Below are positions 1 through 11,572 of a DNA stretch of 64,000 bases, piece by piece (positions within the stretch are counted from its first letter, which is position 1; the number at the start of each line of letters is the position of its first letter). This stretch comes from Kitasatospora sp. NBC_00458 (GTDB lineage: Bacteria; Actinomycetota; Actinomycetes; Streptomycetales; Streptomycetaceae). Below the pieces are notes generated by a model that saw nothing but the letters and a program-made list of their open reading frames with translations, had not been told where the DNA came from and made no database searches. The stretch spans positions 7,473,001 through 7,537,000 of the forward strand of contig NZ_CP107904.1 in assembly GCF_036013975.1 (NCBI RefSeq), written 5' to 3'. The translations under genes and the position numbers were made by a program.

Positions 1-92
1 AGTACGGCCGCCCCGGCGACTACGTGCTGGGCGCCAACATCGCCGGCTTCGAGCTGGTGGCGGACGCGATGCTGGCGCAGGGCCTGATCTGA
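1..92 (+). CDS. gdhA: Glutamate dehydrogenase, C-terminal end (partial)
   Basis: Only the last 29 codons are present, read from base 3 to the TGA at 90-92; the rest lies left of the window. The visible peptide contains GANIAGFELVADAMLAQGL, which matches the C-terminal helix of hexameric NADP-type glutamate dehydrogenases (usually GANIAGF.KVA.AM.AQG). The enzyme interconverts glutamate and 2-oxoglutarate plus ammonium in the cytoplasm. With so little sequence the family call is good but the cofactor preference is inferred. Confidence 0.8.
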   Translation, partial: YGRPGDYVLGANIAGFELVADAMLAQGLI

Positions 93-245
93 GGCGTCGC
101 CGAGCGCGCACCCGTGCGTCCCGCACCCCTCCGGTCGTCTCTCACGGCCGGAGGGAAGGTGGCGGGCGGGCGGGTGCGCGCTCGGCGTGCCCGCGCTCCG
201 GGCGGTTCGCGCGCCCGCCGGACGGCCCGCGTCCACGCGATGGGC

Positions 246-335
246 GCCGTCCGTGCCGTCCGTGCCGTCCGTGCCGTCCGTGCCGTCCGTGCCGTCCGTG
301 CCGTCCGTGCCGTCCGTGCCGTGCATGCCGTCCGT
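246..335. repeat. 9-bp tandem repeat GCCGTCCGT
   Basis: Eight perfect copies of GCCGTCCGT run from 246 to 317, followed by one degenerate copy (GCCGTGCAT, 318-326) and one more perfect copy (327-335). The array sits in the 380-bp gap between the glutamate dehydrogenase gene and the AraC regulator. Because the unit is a multiple of three it creates spurious open frames on both strands, but no start, ribosome site or family match supports a gene. Nothing else was recognised in this gap. Confidence 0.95.
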
Positions 336-474
336 GCCGTGCGCGCGCTGCCCACCGGTGCCTCCCGGACCGCGGCGCGGGCCCCGGGGCACCCGACCAG
401 GCCGGGCACAGGATGTCGGGTCCGGCCGGGGGCCCGCTGCCTACGGTGAGGAGCAGTGAGGGAAGGACGGGGCA

Positions 475-1350
475 GTGATGCTGGAACGGCTGAACCAGGC
501 CATGGAGCACATCGAGGAGCACCTCGTCGGGACGGTCGACGCGGCCGAACTGGCGCGGATCGCGACGACGTCGGAGTACCACTTCCGGCGGCTGTTCTCG
601 GCGCTGGCCGGGATGCCGCTGTCGGAGTACCTGCGGCGCCGGCGGCTCACCCTCGCCGGGGCCGAAGTGCTCTCCGGCGAACGGACGCTGCTCGACGTCG
701 CGGTCCGGTACGGCTACACCTCCGGCGAGGCGTTCGCCCGGGCGTTCCGTGCGATGCACGGGGTGGGCCCGGGCGAGGCGCGGCGCGGCGGTGCGGTGCT
801 CACCTCGCAGCCCCGGATGTCCTTCCGACTCGTCGTCGAAGGGAGCAGCAGCATGGAGTACCGCATCGTGGAGAGGCCGGCGTTCCGGGTCGTCGGGAGG
901 AGGGCCCGCGTGCCGTTGGTCCACGAGGGGGTCAACCCGGCCATCGCCGCGTTCATCCGGGGGATCGGCCAGGAGGGCATCGACCGGATCGCCGCCCTCT
1001 CGGAGCAGGACCCGGAGGGCATCGTCTCGGTCACCGAGTTCTTCTCGGAGAGCCGGGAGGAGGGCGTCGAACTCGACTACTACCACGCGGTGGTGGCCGG
1101 TGCGGACGCCGTGGTGCCGGACGGCCTGGACGTGCGGGAGGTGCCGGCCGGCACCTGGGCCGTCTTCGCCAACACCGGGACGTTCCCGCAGGCGCTGCAG
1201 GAGATGTGGCGGGACGTCTACACCCAGTGGTTCCCGTCCAACCCGTACGAGTCCCGGCCGGGCCCCGAGATCCTCCACACCCGCTTCCTCACGGAGGCGG
1301 GGACGGCCCGGGCGGAGGTGTGGGTCCCGGTGGTCCGCGCGAGGCGCTGA
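475..1350 (+). CDS. AraC-family regulator with GyrI-like effector-binding domain
   Basis: A 291-aa protein with two parts. Residues 1-110 form an AraC/XylS DNA-binding domain with two helix-turn-helix units (around ELARIATTSEYHFRRLF and SGEAFARAFRAMHGVGPGEA). Residues 127-290, beginning MEYRIVERPAFRVVG, resemble the GyrI-like / AraC effector-binding domain that binds small hydrophobic ligands, as in Rob and SoxS-like multidrug regulators. The start is GTG at 475, 7 nt after GGAAGGA; ATG at 478 is equally possible. The next genes on the same strand are an oxidoreductase and a VOC protein, so a role in chemical-stress response is plausible but inferred. Confidence 0.88.
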   Translation: MMLERLNQAMEHIEEHLVGTVDAAELARIATTSEYHFRRLFSALAGMPLSEYLRRRRLTLAGAEVLSGERTLLDVAVRYGYTSGEAFARAFRAMHGVGPGEARRGGAVLTSQPRMSFRLVVEGSSSMEYRIVERPAFRVVGRRARVPLVHEGVNPAIAAFIRGIGQEGIDRIAALSEQDPEGIVSVTEFFSESREEGVELDYYHAVVAGADAVVPDGLDVREVPAGTWAVFANTGTFPQALQEMWRDVYTQWFPSNPYESRPGPEILHTRFLTEAGTARAEVWVPVVRARR

Positions 1351-1575
1351 CGGGGTGGCGGCGGGCGGGCGGCGGAGCGGGGAGTCTGCGGGCCGTCCGC
1401 CGCCCCGCCGTCCGCCCCGTCCGCTGACCGGGAGCCGTCCCGCCCGGAGCGGCCCCGCTTCGGGCCGGCCGCCCGTTCGGCCCAGCAACGCCCGCCCGCC
1501 CGCCGCCCCCGCCCGCATGCTGGGCGGGGGAGCAGCACGGGGGGCGGGGGCCACCGAGCGAGGAGTGGATCGAGG

Positions 1576-2484
1576 ATGGCCAAGGCGTTCGGGTTCGTCG
1601 ACTACGGCGGGCCGGAGAAGCAGGAGTTCCTGGACCGGCCCGTGCTGGAGCCCGGGCCCGGGCAACTGGCGATCACGGTGCGGGCGGCCGGGGTGAACCC
1701 CGTGGACTGGAAGATCCGCCGCGGCCTGCTCGGCCGGGACCGGGAGCTGCCGGCCGTCATGGGCCAGGAGGCGGCGGGCGTGGTGGAGCGGGTCGGGCCG
1801 GAGGTGACCGGGTTCACGCCGGGCGACGAGGTGTTCGGGCTCGCCGCCGCGGGAGCGTTCGCGGAACAGACGCTGCTGCTCGCCGCGATGAGCGCGCTCA
1901 AGCCGGCGGAGGTCGGCTTCGACCAGGCGGCCACCCTGCCGGTGGCCGCGGCGACGGCCGACGACGGCGTCCGGGACGTCGGGGTGGGCGCCGGGCAGAC
2001 GCTGCTGATCCTCGGCGTCTCCGGGGGCGTGGGCAGCGTGGCCGCGCAGATCGCCCGCAGCCGGGGCATCCGCGTCATCGGCACGGCGAGCGACGCCAAC
2101 CGCAGCTTCGTGGAGTCGCTGGGCGCGGTCCAGGTCCGGTACGGCGGCGGGGTCGCGGAGCGGATCCGGGCGGTGGCGCCGGACGGGGTCGACGGCATCC
2201 TCGACCTGGTCGGCGGCGACGACGCGCGGGCGGCCGCCACCACGCTGGCGGACCGGTCCCGGCTGGTCGCCACCTCCGACCCGGCCACCGCGGCCGAGCT
2301 CGGCGGCCGGTACATCACCCGCTCCAGCACGCCGGAGACGCTCGCCGCGCTGGCCGGGCTGGTGGCCGCCGGCGAACTCGACCCGCGGATCAGCGCCCGC
2401 TACCCGCTGGCGCACGCCGCCGAGGCGCTCGCCCTGGTCGAATCCGGACACGCCCGCGGCAAGTCGGTCCTCGAAGTCGCCTGA
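1576..2484 (+). CDS. NADP-dependent quinone-oxidoreductase-like alcohol dehydrogenase
   Basis: A 302-aa medium-chain dehydrogenase. An N-terminal GroES-like domain (around GVNPVDWKIRRG and VMGQEAAGVVERVG) is followed by a Rossmann domain with the nucleotide-binding loop LGVSGGVGSVAAQ at about residues 146-158. The cysteine and histidine ligands of zinc alcohol dehydrogenases are absent, which places it with zinc-free quinone oxidoreductases (NADPH:quinone or enone reductases). It follows the AraC regulator after 225 bp and starts 5 nt after GAGGA-like sequence near 1560-1572. The substrate cannot be told. Confidence 0.85.
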   Translation: MAKAFGFVDYGGPEKQEFLDRPVLEPGPGQLAITVRAAGVNPVDWKIRRGLLGRDRELPAVMGQEAAGVVERVGPEVTGFTPGDEVFGLAAAGAFAEQTLLLAAMSALKPAEVGFDQAATLPVAAATADDGVRDVGVGAGQTLLILGVSGGVGSVAAQIARSRGIRVIGTASDANRSFVESLGAVQVRYGGGVAERIRAVAPDGVDGILDLVGGDDARAAATTLADRSRLVATSDPATAAELGGRYITRSSTPETLAALAGLVAAGELDPRISARYPLAHAAEALALVESGHARGKSVLEVA

Positions 2485-2617
2485 GCGGCGGCCGCGGACA
2501 CCGCTCGGCTGCACGACCGGCGGCACCATCGACGACGCCCGGGCCCTCCCGACGGCCCCACCTCCCGACGCCCCCACCCCCTGACGCCCCCACCCCCCCG
2601 ACCCCCGAGGAACACCG

Positions 2618-3382
2618 ATGAAGATCGACGAAGTGGCGGTCGGCGGCCCGTGCTGGGTCGAGCACGGCAGCGCCGAACCGGCCGCGGCCCAGCGGTTCTA
2701 CGGCGAGCTGTTCGGCTGGCGGCCCGAGGCCGACGAGCGCCCCGAGGCCGGCGGCTACACCTTCATGCGGCTGGACGACGCGATCGCCGCCTCCGTCTCC
2801 CCCCTGTACGGGGAGGGGCAGCCCACCGCCTGGTCCGTCTCCTTCATGGTGGCCGACGCCGACGCGTCCGCCGCGCGGATCGCGGAGGCGGGCGGCAGCG
2901 TCATCGTGCAGCCGACGGCGGCGCTCGACTTCGGCCGGTTCGCGATCGCCGCCGATCCGTCCGGCGCGGTGTTCGGGCTCTGGCAGGCGGGCCGGCTGGT
3001 CGGGGCCGAGGTGCTGAACGCGCCCGGCGCGCTCGGCTGGGTGGAGCTGCTCACCAGGGACCCGGACGGTGCCGTGGCGTTCTACCCGGCCGTGTTCGGC
3101 TGGACGGTCGCCCCGTCCGAGCAGTACACCCAGTGGGGCCTGGCCGGCGAGGACTTCGGCGGCATGCTGGCGATGGGCGAGGAATTCCCGCCGCAGGTGC
3201 CGCCGCACTGGCTGCCCTACTTCGCGGTCGCCGACGTGGACGTGACGGCCTTCCGGGCCGGCAACCTCGGCGCCGACGTGCTGATGGCGCCGACCTCGGT
3301 GCCGGACGGCCCGCGGATCGCCGTCCTGCGCGACCCGCAGGGTGCGGCCTTCGGCATCTACCTGGCGGGCTCCGAGGGCTGA
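2618..3382 (+). CDS. Two-domain VOC (glyoxalase/bleomycin-resistance fold) protein
   Basis: A 254-aa protein made of two VOC domains. The first (about 8-118) begins CWVEHGSAEPAAAQRFYGELFGW and the second (about 133-252) repeats the pattern with VELLTRDPDGAVAFYPAVFGW. Tandem VOC proteins of this size are common in streptomycetes and belong to the CFP32/hydroxylase-like group; most have no known substrate. The start ATG has CGAGGAAC 5-12 nt upstream. Its last 25 bp overlap the 3' end of the convergent lnt gene. The 130 bp upstream contain short C-rich repeats only. Confidence 0.85.
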   Translation: MKIDEVAVGGPCWVEHGSAEPAAAQRFYGELFGWRPEADERPEAGGYTFMRLDDAIAASVSPLYGEGQPTAWSVSFMVADADASAARIAEAGGSVIVQPTAALDFGRFAIAADPSGAVFGLWQAGRLVGAEVLNAPGALGWVELLTRDPDGAVAFYPAVFGWTVAPSEQYTQWGLAGEDFGGMLAMGEEFPPQVPPHWLPYFAVADVDVTAFRAGNLGADVLMAPTSVPDGPRIAVLRDPQGAAFGIYLAGSEG

Positions 3383-5028
3383 CCGCCCGCCGCCGGCGGC
3401 CTCCGCACGCCTGCCGCCGGTCCGTGCGGCGGCCGGCCCGTGCGGCGTCCGCGCCAGGCGGCGGCCGCCGATCCCGCGGTCACCAGCAGCGCGCCCAACG
3501 GCACCACGTCCCCGAGCCGGTCGTACCAGGTGAGCGCGGACGGAGCGGTCAGCGGCAGCCGGACGACCAGCACGCCCGTCCCGTCCGTGCCCAGCCGGGC
3601 CAGCTCGCGCCCCTGCGCGTCGAAGGCGGCGGACACGCCGGTGAGCGAGGCCTGGACGGTCGGCCGACCGGTCTCGGCGGCCCGGATCGCGGCCAGTGAC
3701 ACGTGCTGCTCCGGCGCCCAGGTGCGCTGGAAGGTCGAGGTCGAGGACTGGTAGACCAGCACCCGCGCGCCCTGCCGTGCGGCGGTCCGGGAGAGGTCGG
3801 GGAACGCCGACTCGAAGCAGATCAGCGCCCCGACCGGGAGCGCGCCGCCGCCCCGGTCGACGGTGGGCAGGAGGTGGAAGCCGCTGCCGGGCGCCCGGTT
3901 CTCGCCGGCCGCGCGGCTCACTCCGGCCACCCAGCCGAGCACCGGCCGCAGCGGGATGTACTCGCCGAACGGCACCAGCCGGATCTTGCGGTACCGGTCG
4001 ACGATCCCGCCCGGGGAGACCAGGACCGCGTCCTTGGAGATCCGCCCGTCCGCCTTGCGCGCGTCCTCGCCGGCCAGGACCTGGGCGCCGGTGGCGGCGG
4101 CCAGCTCGCGCAGCCGGTCGAGCGTCGCCCCGTCCCGGTCGAGATCGGCGGTGGTGCTGGACTCGCCCCAGACCACCAGGTCGACGGGCCGCCCGTCCAG
4201 CGTCCGGGTGGCCCGCAGGCTCGCCTCGAACCGGGCCTGCGGCTCGTCGACGATGCCGGGCTGGACCAGGGCGAGGGTGACGGTCCCGGCCGCCCCGTCC
4301 GTCCCGGGGGACGCGCCGGCCCCGCCCGCCGGTTCGGGCGCGGGCCGCAGCGCGAACAACAGCGGTCCGGCGGCCAGCACGCCGGCCGCGGCGAGGGCTG
4401 CCACGGCCCTGGGGCGCCGCTCGGCGGCGGTGAGGGCGATCAGCACCCCGGTGTTGACCGCCACCACGGCCGCACTGACCAGCCAGATCCCGCCGACCGA
4501 GGCCAGCGCGAGGACGGCCGGGTGCTGCCACTGGGTGGCGCCGAGCAGCGCCCAGGGTCCGCCGAGGGCGGGCCAGGACCGCGCGTACTCGGTGGTGAGC
4601 CAGACCGCGGGGACGACCACCAGCGCGAGCAGCGCCCGACGGGCGGTCGGCGGCGGGCGCAGCAGCAGCCACACCGCCATGCCGACCCCGGCCTGGAGCA
4701 CGCCGAACACCACGGCGAGCACCGGCAGTCCGGGGCCGATGGACGGCAGCAGCCAGTACATGCCGGTGAGGATGAAGCCGGCGCCGAACCACCACCCGCG
4801 CACGGCCGCCTCGCGCAGCCCCGGCGCGCGCTGCATCAGCAGCAGGCCGGGGACGAGTGCGACCCAGGCCAGCGCCGCCAGTCCGGGGGCCGGGAAGGCG
4901 AACACCGGCACCGCCCCGGCGGCGAGGGCCGCCAGCCGGGGCCGGTACCCGGCGGACCGGCCGGGGCGACCGGGAACGGCGACAGCCGTGGGACCGGCGG
5001 GGCCGGTGAGCTGGGAGCGTCGCGACAT
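3358..5028 (-). CDS. lnt: Apolipoprotein N-acyltransferase
   Basis: A 556-aa membrane enzyme. The first 240 residues hold hydrophobic segments, and residues about 245-500 form a carbon-nitrogen hydrolase (nitrilase) domain. The expected catalytic triad is visible: Glu289 in WGESS, Lys348 in YRKIRLVPFGEY and Cys404 in ALICFES. Lnt transfers an acyl chain from phospholipid to the N-terminal cysteine of lipoproteins at the outer face of the membrane. Its C-terminus is rich in proline and arginine, and the gene overlaps the convergent VOC gene by 25 bp. It lies downstream of cobN on the same strand, 292 bp away and behind a strong terminator, so it is likely transcribed separately. Confidence 0.92.
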   Translation of the reverse strand: MSRRSQLTGPAGPTAVAVPGRPGRSAGYRPRLAALAAGAVPVFAFPAPGLAALAWVALVPGLLLMQRAPGLREAAVRGWWFGAGFILTGMYWLLPSIGPGLPVLAVVFGVLQAGVGMAVWLLLRPPPTARRALLALVVVPAVWLTTEYARSWPALGGPWALLGATQWQHPAVLALASVGGIWLVSAAVVAVNTGVLIALTAAERRPRAVAALAAAGVLAAGPLLFALRPAPEPAGGAGASPGTDGAAGTVTLALVQPGIVDEPQARFEASLRATRTLDGRPVDLVVWGESSTTADLDRDGATLDRLRELAAATGAQVLAGEDARKADGRISKDAVLVSPGGIVDRYRKIRLVPFGEYIPLRPVLGWVAGVSRAAGENRAPGSGFHLLPTVDRGGGALPVGALICFESAFPDLSRTAARQGARVLVYQSSTSTFQRTWAPEQHVSLAAIRAAETGRPTVQASLTGVSAAFDAQGRELARLGTDGTGVLVVRLPLTAPSALTWYDRLGDVVPLGALLVTAGSAAAAWRGRRTGRPPHGPAAGVRRPPAAGGQPSEPAR

Positions 5029-5224
5029 GCCCCGTATTGTCCGCTTGGCGGGGCCCGGTCACCAGCCCCGTGATCACTCGAACGGGCCAATGGGGCCAAT
5101 CGTGATGCGAGCAGCCCGCACGGCCCCGCCCCGGCCCGCGCCCAGAACCGCCCCGCCCCTCATCACCTCCCCACCGGGAGCCCCCACCAGGAGGACCTCA
5201 CCAGGAGCCCCCCACCGGGACGCC

Positions 5225-5258
5225 GCGCGCCGCCCGCGGGAGTTCGCGGGCGGCGCGC
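5225..5258 (-). terminator. Terminator of cobN
   Basis: A perfect 14-bp inverted repeat (arms 5225-5238 and 5245-5258, all G/C) with a 6-nt loop, about 62 nt beyond the cobN stop codon. There is no U-tract, as is usual for terminators in this group. It separates cobN from lnt. Confidence 0.7.
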
Positions 5259-5320
5259 AGGCGTCGGCGGGGTGGCGTCGGCGGGGTGGTGTCGCGGGGG
5301 TGGCCGACCCGTACCGGGCG

Positions 5321-8965
<3,645 letters not shown>

Positions 8966-9070
8966 GCGAAGGCCCTCCCGGCCTCGGAAGCGCCCCGAGC
9001 CGAAGGGCGCGCCGGCGTTGAAAGTGACGGGTGACAGACGGCTGGTGAAGGCGGGCACGCCGGAGCGGTG

Positions 9071-9170
9071 GCCCTTCCTGCCCGGTGCCGGGCGAGGAGG
9101 GCGGGCGTCAACGGCGGATCCGAGCGCCCGGTGGACCCCTCCTGCCCGTGCGGGGCAAGGGGGGAGGGCG
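9071..9170 (-). promoter_or_regulatory. Two hairpins between riboswitch and cobN (possible expression platform)
   Basis: Between the riboswitch and the cobN start are two strong G/C hairpins: one at about 9071-9102 (core TGCCCGG / CCGGGCG, extended with mismatches to 15 pairs) and one at about 9136-9165 (CTGCCC / GGGGCA core). Either could act as the terminator or the ribosome-site occluding structure of the riboswitch. Which one responds to ligand cannot be told by eye. Confidence 0.45.
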
Positions 9171-9244
9171 GTCGCGTCACGGAGGACGGGACCGCGGGGG
9201 CGGGCATGCGGCGGCGCATGGCTTTTCGAGCCTTCCTCGGGGTC

Positions 9245-9415
9245 CGCGCCCCGGGCCGGTGGAGGACGGCAGGAGTTCCTGGCTCCCGCGGCTCCCCGGT
9301 GTTCCGGTGAGCCGTGGTCACAGTGGCGGGACCGCACCGGGCTCGCACCGGTTTCCTCCCCTGCGCCGTCGCTGGCGTGCGGGCGGTCTGCGGGGACCGC
9401 CCGCCCAGCATCGTA
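9245..9415 (-). promoter_or_regulatory. Cobalamin riboswitch upstream of cobN
   Basis: Read on the minus strand, the leader contains the hallmark elements in order: GAGGAAACCGGTGCGAGCC, then GGTCCCGCCACTGTGA, then the B12 box AGCCAGGAACTCCTGCC at 9284-9268. These match the cobalamin (adenosylcobalamin) aptamer as found upstream of B12 genes in streptomycetes. The outer limits are approximate. It lies 280 nt upstream of cobN and points only towards cobN; the divergent cobG operon does not share it. Confidence 0.93.
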
Positions 9416-9447
9416 CGGGGTGTGGCTGACCTGGGGGAGTGCCCTTC

Positions 9448-9473
9448 GGCAGGGTGCTGTCCGGCACCCTGCC
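9448..9473 (+). promoter_or_regulatory. Hairpin in the cobG leader
   Basis: A perfect 10-bp inverted repeat GGCAGGGTGC / GCACCCTGCC with a 6-nt loop, about 50 nt upstream of cobG. A further 12-bp palindrome, ATCCGATCGGAT, lies at 9506-9517, only 8 nt from the ATG at 9525. These are candidate regulatory sites for the cobG operon, seen only as symmetry. Confidence 0.4.
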
Positions 9474-9524
9474 CGGTGCCGCGGTGTGACCTTCGGTACG
9501 GCGGCATCCGATCGGATCATCGGT

Positions 9525-10949
9525 ATGCTCGCCGCCATGCCACCGACACCCGACGCCACCACGCCGGGCGCCGCCGCGCCCGACCGGGGGCGTGCGGACG
9601 CCTGTCCGGGGGCGCTTCGTCTGCACACCGCCGATGACGGCGCCCTCGCCCGGGTCCGCCTGCCGGGCGGGCTGCTGACGGTCCGTCAGGCGCTGGCGCT
9701 CGCCGACGCCGCGGAGGTGCTCGGCGACGGCTCGCTGGAGACCACCTCGCGGGGCAACGTCCAGTTGCGCGGCCTGGCCCCGGGCTGCGGCGGCGAACTC
9801 GGCGACCGGCTGCGGGCCGCCGGCCTGCTGCCCTCGGACACCCACGAGCGGGTCCGCAACATCGTCGCCTCGCCCGGTCCCGCCGGCGGCCGCCCCACCC
9901 GCGGCCGCACCGCCAACGGTGCACCGGTGGAAGGCCGTTCCGCAGACGGGCGCCCGGCAGACGGCCGTCCCGCCGGGGACGGCCCCGGCGCCGACGTCCG
10001 GGCCTGGGCGCGTGAGCTGGACGCGCGGCTCTGCGCGAGCCCCTGGGCGACCGGCCTCTCCGGCAAGTTCCTGTTCGTCCTGGACGACGGCCGCGGCGAC
10101 GTCGCCGCGCTGGACGCCGATGTGACATTGATCGCAGGCGGTGGCGGCACCGCCCTGCTGCGCCTCGGCCGGGCGGCCACCGCACGCGTCGTCCCCGCCG
10201 ACGGCGCGGTCGACGCGGCGCTGGACGCCGCCCGCTCCTTCCTGGAGGCCCTGCGCGCGACCGGGACCAGGGCCTGGCACCTGCGCGAGGTCCCCGGCCT
10301 GCTGCCGCCCGGGGACGCCCCGCTGCCCGACCTCCCCGGCGAGCCGGTGCCGCTCGGCGCGCTGCCCGGCGGACTCTCCGTCGGGCTCCGGTTCGGCCGG
10401 GCCACCGCCGCGCAGTGGCGCGTGCTGGCCGGGGCGGCCGAGGGGGAGCTGCGGCTGACCCCGTGGCGCGGCGCCGTCCTGCCGGACGCGCCGGCCGACC
10501 GGCTGCCCGTGCTCGCGGCGGCCGGGTACCGTACCGAGCCCGGCTCGCCCTGGGACCGGGCCACCGCCTGCACCGGGCTGCCGGGCTGCGCCAAGTCGCT
10601 CGCCGACGTGCGGGCGGACGCGGCCCGGGCACTCGACGCCGACGCCGACGCCGCCGCGGTGGCGCCGGGCGCGGTGCCCGTGGAGCGCCTCCCGGTGCAC
10701 TGGTCGGGCTGTGAGCGGCGCTGCGGACACCCGGCCGGGCGCTGGGTGGACGTGCTCGCCACCGGCCGGGGCTACCGGGTGACCACGAACGGGCCGGAGA
10801 ACGGGCCGACGAACGAGCCGAGGAACGGGTCGACGAACGTGCCGAAGAACGGGCCGACGAACGGGTCGGCGTCCGCCGGTCCGGCCGTCGGTGTGACGAA
10901 CGAGGAGACGGCAGCGGCGGTCGCCGCGGCCAGGAGGACCACCAAGTGA
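9525..10949 (+). CDS. cobG: Precorrin-3B synthase CobG
   Basis: A 474-aa member of the sulfite/nitrite reductase family. CobG is the oxygen-using enzyme that converts precorrin-3A to precorrin-3B. The siroheme/[4Fe-4S] cysteines are present as CTGLPGC (Cys349, Cys355) and CERRC (Cys396, Cys400), and the N-terminal half-domain contains ETTSRGNVQLRGL. Two ATGs (9525, 9537) are possible and neither has a convincing ribosome site, so translation could be leaderless. The C-terminus carries seven degenerate copies of an Asn-rich tetrapeptide. Its stop overlaps the GTG of cobH (GTGA). Confidence 0.9.
   Translation: MLAAMPPTPDATTPGAAAPDRGRADACPGALRLHTADDGALARVRLPGGLLTVRQALALADAAEVLGDGSLETTSRGNVQLRGLAPGCGGELGDRLRAAGLLPSDTHERVRNIVASPGPAGGRPTRGRTANGAPVEGRSADGRPADGRPAGDGPGADVRAWARELDARLCASPWATGLSGKFLFVLDDGRGDVAALDADVTLIAGGGGTALLRLGRAATARVVPADGAVDAALDAARSFLEALRATGTRAWHLREVPGLLPPGDAPLPDLPGEPVPLGALPGGLSVGLRFGRATAAQWRVLAGAAEGELRLTPWRGAVLPDAPADRLPVLAAAGYRTEPGSPWDRATACTGLPGCAKSLADVRADAARALDADADAAAVAPGAVPVERLPVHWSGCERRCGHPAGRWVDVLATGRGYRVTTNGPENGPTNEPRNGSTNVPKNGPTNGSASAGPAVGVTNEETAAAVAAARRTTK
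10786..10869 (+). repeat. Seven 12-bp in-frame repeats in cobG
   Basis: Seven consecutive 12-bp units, consensus CGAACGGGCCGA, encode the tetrapeptides TNGP, ENGP, TNEP, RNGS, TNVP, KNGP and TNGS near the C-terminus of CobG, beyond the last iron-sulfur cysteine. Confidence 0.9.
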
Positions 10950-11572
10950 TCGAGTACGAGAAGGACGGCGCGTCCATCTACCGCCAGTCCTTTGCCACCA
11001 TCCGGGCCGAGGCCGACCTGGCCGCACTGCCCGCGGACGTCTCCCAGGTCGCGGTGCGGATGATCCACGCCTGCGGCATGGTCGACCTGGTCGAGGACCT
11101 GGTGTACTCGTCCGGCGTGGTCGCCTCCGCCCGCGCCGCGCTGCGGGCCGGCGCGCCGATCCTGTGCGACGTCAACATGGTCGCCAGCGGCGTCACCCGC
11201 AAGCGGCTGCCCGCCGACAACGAGGTGGTCTGCACCCTCACCGACCCGTCGGTTCCCGAGCTGGCGCGGGCGATGGGCAACACCCGCAGCGCCGCCGCGA
11301 TGGAGCTGTGGCTGCCGCGCCTGGAGGGCGCCGTGGTCGCCGTCGGCAACGCGCCGACCTCGCTCTTCCGCCTGCTGGAGATGATCGAGGCCGGCGCCCC
11401 GCACCCGGCCGCGGTGATCGGCGTGCCGGTCGGATTCATCGGCGCGGCCGAGTCCAAGGAGGCCCTGGCCGCCCACCCCGCCGGACTGGAGCACCTGGTG
11501 GTGCGCGGCCGGCGCGGCGGCAGTGCGATCGCGGCCGCCGCGATCAACGCGATTGCGAGCGAGGAAGAGTGA
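10946..11572 (+). CDS. cobH: Precorrin-8X methylmutase CobH
   Basis: A 208-aa protein of the CobH/CbiC family, which moves the C11 methyl group to C12 to make hydrogenobyrinic acid. The catalytic histidine is His41 in MIHACG, and the family stretch YSSGVVASARAALRAGAPI follows. It starts at a GTG that overlaps the cobG stop by 4 bp and its own stop overlaps the GTG of cobIJ by 3 bp, so the three genes are translationally coupled. Confidence 0.95.
   Translation: MIEYEKDGASIYRQSFATIRAEADLAALPADVSQVAVRMIHACGMVDLVEDLVYSSGVVASARAALRAGAPILCDVNMVASGVTRKRLPADNEVVCTLTDPSVPELARAMGNTRSAAAMELWLPRLEGAVVAVGNAPTSLFRLLEMIEAGAPHPAAVIGVPVGFIGAAESKEALAAHPAGLEHLVVRGRRGGSAIAAAAINAIASEEE

Noticed and set aside
246..335. 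CRISPR array
   Set aside because: The 9-bp units are directly abutting with no spacers and no cas genes are present.
142..2577. 811-codon open frame on the minus strand through the AraC and oxidoreductase genes
   Set aside because: It is a GC-bias shadow: low-complexity Arg/Gly/Pro composition, antisense to two clear genes, no family motif.
8966..9628. N-terminal extension of CobN by 221 residues
   Set aside because: This DNA holds the cobalamin riboswitch and leader hairpins, and the ATG at 8965 has a strong ribosome site.
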